Below, in pieces: positions 1 through 8,100 of a DNA stretch of 8,830 nucleotides. The stretch is from NCBI GenBank assembly GCA_027017165.1, contig JALURF010000156.1:1-8830 (forward strand), written 5' to 3'. The stretch's first letter is position 1; every line of letters begins with the position of its first letter. The notes beneath the pieces were generated by a model. That model was not told the DNA's origin. It saw only the letters and a list, made by a program, of their open reading frames with translations, and did no database searches. The position numbers and the translations under genes are program-made. This stretch comes from Thermofilaceae archaeon (GTDB taxonomy: Archaea; Thermoproteota; Thermoprotei; Thermofilales; B69-G16).

Positions 1-30
1 AAGAATATCAACTTCTATACTCTCCGCCAA
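1..30 (-). CDS. Possible 5' end of 30S ribosomal protein S7 (partial)
   Basis: Downstream of rps12 only one minus-strand frame stays open with a start codon to the window edge. It begins with TTG at 30-28 and encodes (M)AESIEVDIL before running off. GGTG lies seven bases upstream, a usable Shine-Dalgarno site. In Archaea rps7 usually follows rps12. My recollection of archaeal S7 N-termini (a short acidic lead, then a V/L-D-I-x-F-G-K-W pattern) agrees with VDIL here. Ten codons are too few for a firm identification, and the true start could also lie beyond the window edge. Confidence 0.4.
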   Translation of the reverse strand, partial: MAESIEVDIL

Positions 31-48
31 CCCTAAACACCAGCACAG

Positions 49-492
49 CTACCTTATCGGTTTCTGCTTACGTCCGCGCAGCAACTCTATCAAAGATACC
101 CCATTTACTTTGACCACCCTAAAGCGGACCCCGGGAAGATCTCCATAGGCTCTTCCTTCAGGTCCTCCTATTCTCTCTATTATTACTTCGTCGTGTTCGT
201 TTACGAAGTTTAGTGCGCCGTCTCCGGGTAGGAAGGCTGTTACTTGTTTTCCGTTTTTGATGAGTTGTACTCTTACACATTTTCTTACTGCGCTGTTTGG
301 TTGTCTGCTTTCTATGCCTACTTTCTCTATTACTATCCCGCGGGCCATTGGAGCGCCTTCTAGGGGATCGACTTTCTTAGCTAGGTTTAGTGCTCTCCTT
401 TTATAGTGTAGGTCTGACCATCTGAACTTCTGTCGTTTCTTCTTCAGTCTTCTGGCTGCGTAAAGTCCTTTTGGCGATTTAGATCCCGGCAT
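49..492 (-). CDS. rps12: 30S ribosomal protein S12 (uS12)
   Basis: This 147-residue small-subunit protein lies at the decoding centre, where it helps monitor codon-anticodon pairing. Universal uS12 motifs are present: QPNSAVRKCVRVQLIKNG (64-81), the archaeal/eukaryotic AFLPGDGALNFVNEHDEV (86-103), and GDLPGVRFRVVKV (117-129), which holds the Asp equivalent to bacterial Asp88/89. The basic N-terminal extension (about 1-45, rich in Lys and Arg) and C-terminal RGRKQKPIR fit the archaeal form, which is longer than bacterial S12. The ATG at 492 follows AAGGTG and matches the expected MPGSKSPKGLYAARRL start. The stop is TAG at 51-49. nusA lies 50 nt upstream, and a possible rps7 start lies 18 nt downstream, as in the archaeal version of the str operon. 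Confidence 0.96.
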   Translation of the reverse strand: MPGSKSPKGLYAARRLKKKRQKFRWSDLHYKRRALNLAKKVDPLEGAPMARGIVIEKVGIESRQPNSAVRKCVRVQLIKNGKQVTAFLPGDGALNFVNEHDEVIIERIGGPEGRAYGDLPGVRFRVVKVNGVSLIELLRGRKQKPIR

Positions 493-497
493 TTCGA

Positions 498-531
498 CAC
501 CTTATCCTTCTAATTTATATTGGAATTTAAA
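498..531 (-). promoter_or_regulatory. Possible internal promoter and ribosome binding site before rps12
   Basis: The 50 bases between nusA and rps12 are the only real intergenic space in the operon. On the minus strand they contain GGAAGATTTAAAT, a purine-rich stretch followed by a TATA-like TTTAAAT at 531-525, and then a second A+T run at 521-511. A start about 25 nt downstream of TTTAAAT would fall near 503 and leave a leader of about 10 nt. AAGGTG at 503-498, five bases before the rps12 ATG, is a clear Shine-Dalgarno match. The ribosome binding site is convincing. The promoter is an inference from an A+T-rich spacer and may be only a spacer. Confidence 0.35.
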
Positions 532-542
532 TCTTCCGCCAG

Positions 543-977
543 TTATTCTAGTGTAACCCAGTCAACGTCAAAGTACCGCTTGGCGAGTATTCTGGCTCTT
601 TTTATGTTTTTGCCGTCTTTGCCTATAGCTAGTCCTTTTTCGTTGGCGGGGACGGATACCACTACTATTTTCCTGTTGCTAGCATCCTTTTTCAGTCTGA
701 CCGATAAAACGCGGGCTGGAAAAAGGCTATTTTTTATGAGCTCTTCTAGTGTTTCGGCGTATTCTACTATTTCGACGTTTTTGCCTAGGAGTTTTTGGAG
801 TCGTTTTATGTTTATTCCATTTCTGCCGACAGCTATTCCCACTTGTCCCTTTTTCACTAAGAAGATTATTCGATTATTCTCGTCGTCTATCACGCAGTCC
901 ATTGTTGTTACGCCAGTTATGCTTTCTAACAGGTATATGTACTTCATCTCTACGTCGGTAAGCTTTATCGAAACCAT
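543..977 (-). CDS. nusA: NusA-like transcription factor (archaeal two-KH form)
   Basis: This 144-residue archaeal NusA homologue has only the two KH domains. The N-terminal polymerase-binding domain and S1 domain of bacterial NusA are absent, as is normal in Archaea. The two KH loops are GRNG (51-54, in VGIAVGRNGINIKRLQKLLG) and GKDG (119-122, in KGLAIGKDGKNIKRARILAK). It is predicted to bind RNA; a role in elongation or termination is inferred from bacterial NusA and from its place beside the polymerase genes. Start choice: an in-frame GTG at 986 would add three residues, but that GTG lies inside the AAGGTGA Shine-Dalgarno site. The ATG at 977, five bases after that site, is therefore the better start and leaves one base after the rpl30e stop. 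Confidence 0.93.
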   Translation of the reverse strand: MVSIKLTDVEMKYIYLLESITGVTTMDCVIDDENNRIIFLVKKGQVGIAVGRNGINIKRLQKLLGKNVEIVEYAETLEELIKNSLFPARVLSVRLKKDASNRKIVVVSVPANEKGLAIGKDGKNIKRARILAKRYFDVDWVTLE

Positions 978-978
978 G

Positions 979-1284
979 TTATTCACCTTTTGCTAAGTCG
1001 AGTATTCTACTTTCGCCTGGGTCTAATATGGAAAGGACTGATACCATAAAGGGTTTTCTACACATAGCGCCTAAGTCCAAGCTCGTGCCCTGGTAAACGT
1101 ATAGCGGTATATTTGCTAATTTACAATACCGCTCTACTTCATCTCTGATTCCATCCGGCGCGTTCGCCGCCATTATGACAAGCTTAGCCTTACCCGTCCG
1201 AATAGTTTTCATTGTTTCCTTATATCCGATTATAACTTTTCCGGTTCTCATGGCAGTTCGCAGTTCCCTATACAGGTCTACCAC
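979..1284 (-). CDS. rpl30e: 50S ribosomal protein L30e
   Basis: This 101-residue large-subunit ribosomal protein belongs to the L7Ae/L30e/S12e family of RNA-binding proteins. It is found in Archaea and eukaryotes but not Bacteria, and typically contacts kink-turn RNA. Visible family features are the N-terminal helix ending in GKVIIGYKETMKTIRTGKAK (15-34), the core strand LVIMAANAP (35-43) and the RNA-contact loop GTSLDLGAMCRKPF (66-79). The length is normal. The start is GTG, which shares its first base with the last base of the rpoA2 stop (TAGTG). It is supported by GGGGGTGA six bases upstream, so coupled translation from rpoA2 is likely. L30e between rpoA2 and nusA is the classic archaeal order. 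Confidence 0.94.
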   Translation of the reverse strand: MVDLYRELRTAMRTGKVIIGYKETMKTIRTGKAKLVIMAANAPDGIRDEVERYCKLANIPLYVYQGTSLDLGAMCRKPFMVSVLSILDPGESRILDLAKGE

Positions 1285-2507
1285 TAACCTTCACCCCCTT
1301 TTTTCCTGGGGAAGATCATGAGGAGTTCTATTAGACCCGTGCCCATAGGTATGGGTGCAGATCCTACGATGACGTTCTCTACTACACCAGTTAATTGATC
1401 AACTTCTCCGTGTATAGCGGCATCTGTTAAATGTTTTACGGTAACTTCGAATGTGGCTCTGGCGAGAGGACTTATCTTCTCGCCCGCAACCCCGTGTCTC
1501 CCTACCTGCCTTACTTGACCAGTGTAGGTCATAGCATCTGCTACGAGCATTATATGCCTTATATCCACATCCAGCCCTTGTTCACTTAGGACCTCTTGCA
1601 TTTCCTTAATTATGACTCGGCGTGCCGCTTCTATACCTAAAACCTCTGCTACCTCGACTATATTATTGGTTATGGTACGCGTGGGGTCTACTCCTTCCAC
1701 TTCTAAAATCGCCGAGAAGTTAGAGCCTTCGGCCACTAACATGTATTCTACTTTCCCATCTTCCGTTTTTACAGGTCTTAAAATGATTTTTCTTATACCC
1801 TTTATACCCTTTAATCTCAAATCTTTTACTCTATCGAGCATTCGTTTCAGTTTAGACATATCTGTTATTTCGGTTTCGAAAATGACGGTATATTCATCCT
1901 CCATCCACACTTTGCCCTTCTTACCTTTAATCTTATTTATAGCCTTAACTACGTCTTTAGCGGTTACTCCTTTATCAGCCAGCATTTCAGGGTCGAGTCT
2001 TATTGTTATAGTAGAGGTTAAGTAGTCGAGCTCCCATTCGCTGGCTACGTTCTCTATGGTAGTGAGCTCTATTCGCCTAGCTACTTCTTTGGCCTTTTCC
2101 TCATCATACCTGTGTTTTTCATCCAAGTAGATATAAGTAATCGGAGTCGACGGGCTTTTCCTAGCGTCTACGATCTCTATCAGCCTAGGCAAGCCTAAAG
2201 TTATGTTAAACTCTCTTACACCTGCAAAATGGAATGTTCTAAGAGTCATTTGAGTACTCGGTTCTCCTATAGACTGGGCCGCTACCATGCCTACAGCTTC
2301 TCCCGGCTCTACGAGGGCATTATTGTATTCTTTCACGCATTCCTCGATAAAGGCGTGAAGTTCGTCTTTTTCAAGTTTTTCTCTTAACGCTATAGTCTCT
2401 ATCTCCTGTAGAATATTTTCCGGTAATTTATCCGAATATGAATAAACTATGTTTCTCACTTCTTCCTTGTAACTTTTTTTCTTTTTCTCCTTTCTTCTGC
2501 CCATCAT
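1284..2507 (-). CDS. rpoA2: DNA-directed RNA polymerase subunit A'' (C-terminal third of Rpb1/beta')
   Basis: This 407-residue subunit completes the Rpb1 equivalent. A Lys-rich N-terminus (5-11) leads into GEAVGMVAAQSIGEPSTQMT (69-88) and the trigger loop, LRTFHFAGVREFNITLGLPR (89-108), with the catalytic-loop His at 93. The jaw domain follows, with a charged insertion-like stretch rich in Lys. The C-terminal cleft and clamp segments include GIEAARRVIIKEM, GRHGVAG and ATFEVTVKHLTDAA, ending in VGSAPIPMGTG. Splitting the largest subunit here is the usual archaeal arrangement. The gene begins with two ATGs. The first overlaps the rpoA1 stop in ATGA; the second, at 2504, is better spaced (4 nt) from AAGGTGA, although an upstream AGGA suits the first. 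The difference is one residue. The stop TAG overlaps the rpl30e GTG by one base. Confidence 0.97.
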   Translation of the reverse strand: MMGRRKEKKKKSYKEEVRNIVYSYSDKLPENILQEIETIALREKLEKDELHAFIEECVKEYNNALVEPGEAVGMVAAQSIGEPSTQMTLRTFHFAGVREFNITLGLPRLIEIVDARKSPSTPITYIYLDEKHRYDEEKAKEVARRIELTTIENVASEWELDYLTSTITIRLDPEMLADKGVTAKDVVKAINKIKGKKGKVWMEDEYTVIFETEITDMSKLKRMLDRVKDLRLKGIKGIRKIILRPVKTEDGKVEYMLVAEGSNFSAILEVEGVDPTRTITNNIVEVAEVLGIEAARRVIIKEMQEVLSEQGLDVDIRHIMLVADAMTYTGQVRQVGRHGVAGEKISPLARATFEVTVKHLTDAAIHGEVDQLTGVVENVIVGSAPIPMGTGLIELLMIFPRKKGGEG

Positions 2508-5170
2508 TTCACCTTCCTACTTTTTATTCTCTGTAAAATTAGATCATAGTTTATTGGGCGTCCATGATAGCTTTTTGCTGGGTCTACGCCGTCTTCTCCA
2601 TAGCGCAACTGAATAACGCTCCCCTCAGCGCTCCTTACGCTTCCATCATAAGCTACGTACAAGTCTTGGAGCGCATTCGCCAATCTTCTATACATATATC
2701 CGCTCTGCGCCGTTCTGACTGCCGTATCTACTAAGCCTTCTCTGCCAGCCATTGCATGATAGAAGAATTCGGTGGGCGAGAGTCCCTCCTTAAAGTTGCC
2801 GTAAACGAAGCCTCGGGCCCTAGGCCCTATATCCCCCCTCTTGAAATGCGGTAGTGGTCTATCGAGGTATCCTCGAGAAATTCTCTTGCCTCTAATCGAT
2901 TGCTGTCCTAGACACGCAGTCATCTGAGTAATGTTAAGTATATTTGCCCTAGCGCCAGTCTTAGCCATCAAAACTGCTGAGTTATTAAGCCCTAGATAAC
3001 GGCTAGCGATTCTCCCAGCTTCCTCTCTTGCGCGTTCAAGTACATTTAATATTTCATTTTCAAGAGATTCGCGAAGCGTCATGCCGGGTTTTGGCTGAAG
3101 CTCACCTCTTGCAGCCTTCTTTATTATCTCATCCACTTCTTTCTCCACCTCGGAAAGAACTTTTGCCACCTCCTCACGAGCTTCTTGGGGAAGGTCTAGG
3201 TTGTCTAAGCTCATCGAGAAGCCTTTTAAATCTAAATAGAGGATAAACGTCTTAAACATGGTATCCATGATCTCCCTAGCCTTATCCGTACCGTATTTCT
3301 TAACTATCACGTGAAGAAGTGTTTCACTCTTCTGAGCTCCTATGGAGGCTTTGTCGAGAACTCCCGCTAGTATCTCACCCTTCCTAATTAGAAGATAAGC
3401 ATCGTATGGACAGTCCTCGAATAGGCAGGTATCGCACTTTTCGCATATAGCACACTTACCCTCAAAGTCCAAATCCGGAGGTAGGAAAATGCTAATAATC
3501 TGCTTTCCGGTCCACATTTCCCCAGGCTTTAAAATAGCGGGTTCTGGCATTTCTCCTTCATAACCAGTCTCATAGAGCAACGTCGCCGCTTTCTCCTTAG
3601 TTAACAACGAGTCTTTCCTAGTAATCATGTATCCTCCGGTGATGTAATCATGAATCGCGCCAATTATCGGTCCTCCGTACCTCGGGGATAATATCTGTTC
3701 TTGAACCAGCATTAGGACCTTAGCCTCAGCCCGTGCCTCTTCGTTTTGAGGTACGTGAAGGTTCATCTCATCGCCGTCAAAATCGGCGTTGTATGGAGGA
3801 CATACGAGTAGATTTAGTCTGAAAGTCTTGTAGGGAAGAACTTTTACCTTGTGAGCCATTATGGACATTCTGTGAAGAGAAGGCTGTCTATTGAAGAGCA
3901 CTACATCTCCATCTTTTAGATGTCTCTCTACTATATAGCCGGGCGCCAGCGTCTCGGCTAAAGCTTCTAGATCTCTTACATACCTCAAATCTACCCGTGC
4001 CCCGTCCGGGCGCACAATATAGTTGGCGCCAGGATGTTTGTAGGGGCCATTTTTAACTAGCTTTCGTAGCTCTTCTATATTCCATTCTGTAACTTTTTCC
4101 GGAATTACGAGTATTTTCGCTATTTCTTCAGGAACTCCAACCTCGTTTATGCTAAGATTGGGATCCGGAGAAATGACAGTTCTTGCCGAGAAATCTACAC
4201 GTTTACCAGCTAAGCTTCCTCTAAACCTTCCTTCTTTCCCCTTTAACCTCTGCGCTAACGTTCTGAGAGGACGCCCCGACTTGTGCTTTGCCGGGGGAAT
4301 TCCGGGAAGCTCATTATTAAAGTAAGTCGCTATGTGATACTGCAGTAGCTCCCACATATCATCTATAATTAGCGACGGCGCTCCGGCCTCTATACTTTCT
4401 TTAAGCCTTTGGTTAACTCTTATTATATCGCCAAGCTTGTGGGTTAAATCATCCTCCGACCTTATTCCCGTCTCCAACGTTATCGACGGCCTAACAGTTA
4501 TCGGCGGCACTGGCAGGACTGTAAGGACTGTCCACTCAGGTCTAGCATACTCTGGGTCTATACCAAGAAGGACTAAATCCTCGTCACGTATTTTCTCAAG
4601 CCGTTCTCTAATATCGCTGGGCGTGAGTTTGATAGCCGTGCCCTCTTCCCTTTCTTCATAAAACGAATAAGGCTTCTCGAATTTTATTTTATACTGTTTA
4701 GCATGACAGTATGGACATTCGCTGTTTTTAGCAGCCTTTTTAGCTATTCTCTCAGCGTGCCTATATTTAAAATGAATCCAAATCTTTTCTAGTCTTTTCC
4801 TTTTCTCTAATTCCTTTTTAATTTCCTCCTCTGGAAGGAGTATTCTTCCGCAATAACGGCAAGTGGCTCTCAGCAGGATGTAGATCTTCTTCGCAAATTC
4901 TGGATGAATAACGGGCCTCGCCAGCTCTAAATGCCCGAAATGTCCCGGGCATTGACCAGTATAGTTACCGCAAGTCTCGCATCGCACTCCAGGCTCTATA
5001 GTTCCCAGCCTTCTGTCCATCAATCCTCCTCTTATAGGCATGCCTTCCTCGTCGTAGGTGTCTGATGTGACGATGGCCGTTACTGACATTTTACGTATCA
5101 AATCAGGAGATAGCAGCCCGAATTTTATCGCAGCTATTCTAGTCGTAGTCTGAAATTCTATATTAGACAT
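2504..5170 (-). CDS. rpoA1: DNA-directed RNA polymerase subunit A' (N-terminal two thirds of Rpb1/beta')
   Basis: This 888-residue catalytic subunit joins A'' to make the equivalent of Rpb1. From the N-terminus, the clamp-core zinc site is C64, C67, C74, H77, and a second zinc site is C104, C107, C152, C155. Switch-2-like GKRVDFSARTVISPDPNL spans 322-339. The invariant NADFDGD is at 461-467, with D463, D465 and D467 holding the catalytic magnesium. The bridge helix lies at about 798-836 (GLSPTEFFYHAMAGREGLVDTAVRTA). No intein interrupts DFDGD. An unusual five-cysteine cluster (C573, C576, C579, C582, C587) sits in the pore region between the active site and funnel. The ATG at 5170 is preceded by GGAGGGATGA, a strong Shine-Dalgarno match that runs through the rpoB stop 3 nt upstream. 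The 3' end overlaps rpoA2 in ATGA. Confidence 0.98.
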   Translation of the reverse strand: MSNIEFQTTTRIAAIKFGLLSPDLIRKMSVTAIVTSDTYDEEGMPIRGGLMDRRLGTIEPGVRCETCGNYTGQCPGHFGHLELARPVIHPEFAKKIYILLRATCRYCGRILLPEEEIKKELEKRKRLEKIWIHFKYRHAERIAKKAAKNSECPYCHAKQYKIKFEKPYSFYEEREEGTAIKLTPSDIRERLEKIRDEDLVLLGIDPEYARPEWTVLTVLPVPPITVRPSITLETGIRSEDDLTHKLGDIIRVNQRLKESIEAGAPSLIIDDMWELLQYHIATYFNNELPGIPPAKHKSGRPLRTLAQRLKGKEGRFRGSLAGKRVDFSARTVISPDPNLSINEVGVPEEIAKILVIPEKVTEWNIEELRKLVKNGPYKHPGANYIVRPDGARVDLRYVRDLEALAETLAPGYIVERHLKDGDVVLFNRQPSLHRMSIMAHKVKVLPYKTFRLNLLVCPPYNADFDGDEMNLHVPQNEEARAEAKVLMLVQEQILSPRYGGPIIGAIHDYITGGYMITRKDSLLTKEKAATLLYETGYEGEMPEPAILKPGEMWTGKQIISIFLPPDLDFEGKCAICEKCDTCLFEDCPYDAYLLIRKGEILAGVLDKASIGAQKSETLLHVIVKKYGTDKAREIMDTMFKTFILYLDLKGFSMSLDNLDLPQEAREEVAKVLSEVEKEVDEIIKKAARGELQPKPGMTLRESLENEILNVLERAREEAGRIASRYLGLNNSAVLMAKTGARANILNITQMTACLGQQSIRGKRISRGYLDRPLPHFKRGDIGPRARGFVYGNFKEGLSPTEFFYHAMAGREGLVDTAVRTAQSGYMYRRLANALQDLYVAYDGSVRSAEGSVIQLRYGEDGVDPAKSYHGRPINYDLILQRIKSRKVK

Positions 5171-5173
5171 CTT

Positions 5174-8100
5174 TCATCCCTCCATCTTGCTTTTTAAGAT
5201 GAGCTTGGGATATATGCCGAGGCTTATCAATTCTTGAAGAAGAAGCTTAAAGGCATAAGATATCTCGACAGGATGAAGTTTTGCTTTATCACCGCAGACC
5301 GGGCATGTAGGCTGTCCTCTCTTGGCGTTATAATACCCTATTAATCCACAGTTTTCACATACGTATACTATAGTTTTATCCGATTCCTCGAGGAGACGTT
5401 CCTTCAATAACAACGCGGCTCCATGTCCTACTAAGCAGTCTTTCTCCATTTCGCCAAAGCGTAGTCCTCCTTCTCTAGCTCTGCCTTCAGTAGGTTGGCG
5501 AGTTAGTATCTGTACGGGTCCTCTAGCTCTAGCATGCATCTTATCCGCTACGAGGTGGTGGAGCTTCTGATAATACACTATTCCTATAAATATCTCTGCT
5601 TCCAGTTTTTCTCCAGTAATTCCATTGTACATGACTTCTTTTCCATCCGATCTAAAGCCTAGTTTTAACAAAGCCTTTCGAAGATCCTCTTCTTTCTCTC
5701 CCTCAAACGGTGTGCCATCAATCACTCTGCCCTCTAGAGCTGCAACTTTCCCGGCTAGAGATTCCAGCAGCTGTCCTACGGTCATTCGTGAAGGAATTGC
5801 ATGCGGATTTATCAGTAGATCAGGTACTATGCCATCCTCAGTAAATGGCATATCTTCTTGCGGTAGTATCAGTCCGATAACGCCTTTCTGGCCGTGTCTA
5901 GACGCAAATTTATCGCCTATTTCGGGAATTCTTAAATCTCTAACTCTAACCTTCACTAGCCTATTACCCTCCGCGTTGTCAGTTATTACGACTCGGTCGA
6001 CTATGCCCTTCTCTCCGTGCCTCAAGCTTACCGAGGTATCTCTTTCTTTAATTCCTGCACGGATTTCGTAGAAAGCTCCATAAAATCTTGGTGGACTCAC
6101 CTTACCTATCAACACGTCTCCGCCTTTAACCTCTGATTCGGGCTCGGCGATACCGTCTTCTCCCAAGTGTATGTAACTTTCACTCGATCTATAGCCTACA
6201 ACGTTTTCGTGCGGTATCCTAATCTCATCGCGAAGCCCGCCAGGATATTTCCTTTCCTCAGCCTCGTAAGTTCTAAAGAACGTTGACCTAGCCAGTCCCC
6301 TCTCTATGGATGCTTTATTTATAACTATAGCGTCTTGGATATTGTAACCGCCGCCTGTTATCACGGCCACTATAAAGTTCTGCCCTGCTGGACGCTCATA
6401 CAGTTTTGCGATATCCATTACTCGCGTCTTAACCAGCGGTTTTTGAGGATAATGAAGCAGATGCATTCTCGGGTCCATCCTATAGAGGTAGTTGAGGTTT
6501 GAGATACCTAGTGCTTGCTTAGCCATTGCCGCTTCGTAAGAGTTTCTAGGAGATTGATTATACTCGGCATATGGGATAATAGATGCAACTACACCGAGAA
6601 TCGCTGCCGACGTAATTTCGACATGCGTATGTTCCGGAGTTACCTCGTCAATTCTAAGAGCAATATAAGCGTTCTCCTCTTCTTCAGCATCTAAATATTC
6701 TATTATACCTCTCTTGACCAGATCACTCCAGCTCCACTCTCCTCGCCTAACTTTCTCTACGTGTATAGGCTTTAATTTCACCTCTCCATTTTCCACAACG
6801 ATTAAAGGTCTTAGAACACGCCCAGCGTCGCAGTTTACGTAAACCTCGTCTATATACTCCGTTTTATAATGAGCTACGTTAATTTCATAGCTAATCCTAC
6901 CCTCTCGCCTTAACCTCCTAATCATCTGAGCTAGTTTTTCACCATCTCTGTGCACTCCTATGAGCCTTCCATTCAAATATACCTTAGACCCTTTAATTCC
7001 CTGCTCTCTGGCACTCATTATAGGTATAACATCCAATTTTCCTATAAGCAGGTCATATACTTCCGACTCGTCGACGCCTATAGAAAGTAAGGCTAATAGG
7101 GCAAGATTCTTAACTAGACCACAATTCTGCCCCTCAGGACTTTCGACAGGACAAATTCTGCCCCATTGAGTAGGATGCAGTTCTCTTGCCTCAAAGTGAG
7201 GCTGCGTCCTACTCAGAGGCGAGACAACCCTCCTCAGATGGCTTACCGTTGACAAATAGTTGGTCCTATCGAGAACCTGACTTACCCCCGTTCTACCCCC
7301 AACCCAGTTACCCGTGGCAAGCGCGTGTTTTAAACGGTCTGTTATAATATCCGCTCTTACAAGCGTTATTAAGTTAATTTCCCTATTTCTGCTCTTCATA
7401 CGCTCCAATTGATAGCGCAGATCTTTCACAAACTGCTTAAACGCTGCTCGGAACTGCATCGCCATAAGCTGTCCGGCCAATTTCAGCCTTTTGTTAGCAT
7501 AGTGGTCCTTATCGTCCGGATTTCTCCTACCTAAAGCTAATTCCAAAAGTTTCTCAGCCATTTGGCCTAAAAAGTAAGCTTTTGCCCTCCTATCCTCGGG
7601 ACGGTTTCCTATATGAGGTAGTAAATAATTATCGAGTATCTGTTGGGCCTTCTCTATTCTAAGACTTCTCGCCTGTCCAATGGCTACTCTATTCCCTATA
7701 TAATCTAAAGCTTCTTCAGTCGTTCTTATACTGCTGGCCTGTACCAGTAACGGTACTAATTCACTTTCTATTTCCTCATCGTCGGTAATCGCGTTGACTA
7801 TTTCCCTATCCGATTCTAAACCTAAAGCCTTCAATAAAATAACCAGCGGTATTTTCCCAGGTACTGCTGGAAACGAGACATATAATAAGCCATCGCGTTG
7901 CCGCTCCACTACAACTGGTACTCTATACGCAGCGGTAGAGGAGAAAACTTTAGCCGTATGAGTGACGCTAGAACTAGCGCCACCTACATCTACTAGAACT
8001 CTATTTACAGCTAAATCTTCTTGAATAACTACGACTCGTTCTGAACCGTTAATTATAAAGTAGCCTCCGGGGTCTCTCGGATCCTCTCCAACTTCTATCA

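Noticed and set aside
520..996. Plus-strand open frame of 158 codons opposite nusA
   Set aside because: It is antisense to a well-conserved nusA with two clear KH loops. Its translation is Ser/Phe/Leu-rich low-complexity sequence typical of an antisense shadow, and it has no recognisable motif.
1612..2025. Plus-strand open frame of 137 codons opposite rpoA2
   Set aside because: It lies wholly antisense to the conserved A'' coding region, with no Shine-Dalgarno site or family motif evident and shadow-like Ser/Ile-rich composition.
2460..2500. Long T/C-rich run resembling an oligo-T terminator
   Set aside because: The T run is on the plus strand only. On the transcribed strand it is A/G-rich and encodes the Lys-rich N-terminus of A'' (KEKKKKSYKEE).
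3755..3790. Possible intein insertion site at the A' catalytic DFDGD
   Set aside because: The motif NADFDGDEMNLHVP is continuous and the A' length is normal, so no intein is present.
5625..6071. Plus-strand open frame of 148 codons opposite rpoB
   Set aside because: It is antisense to the most conserved part of RpoB, and its composition follows from the rpoB codons on the other strand.
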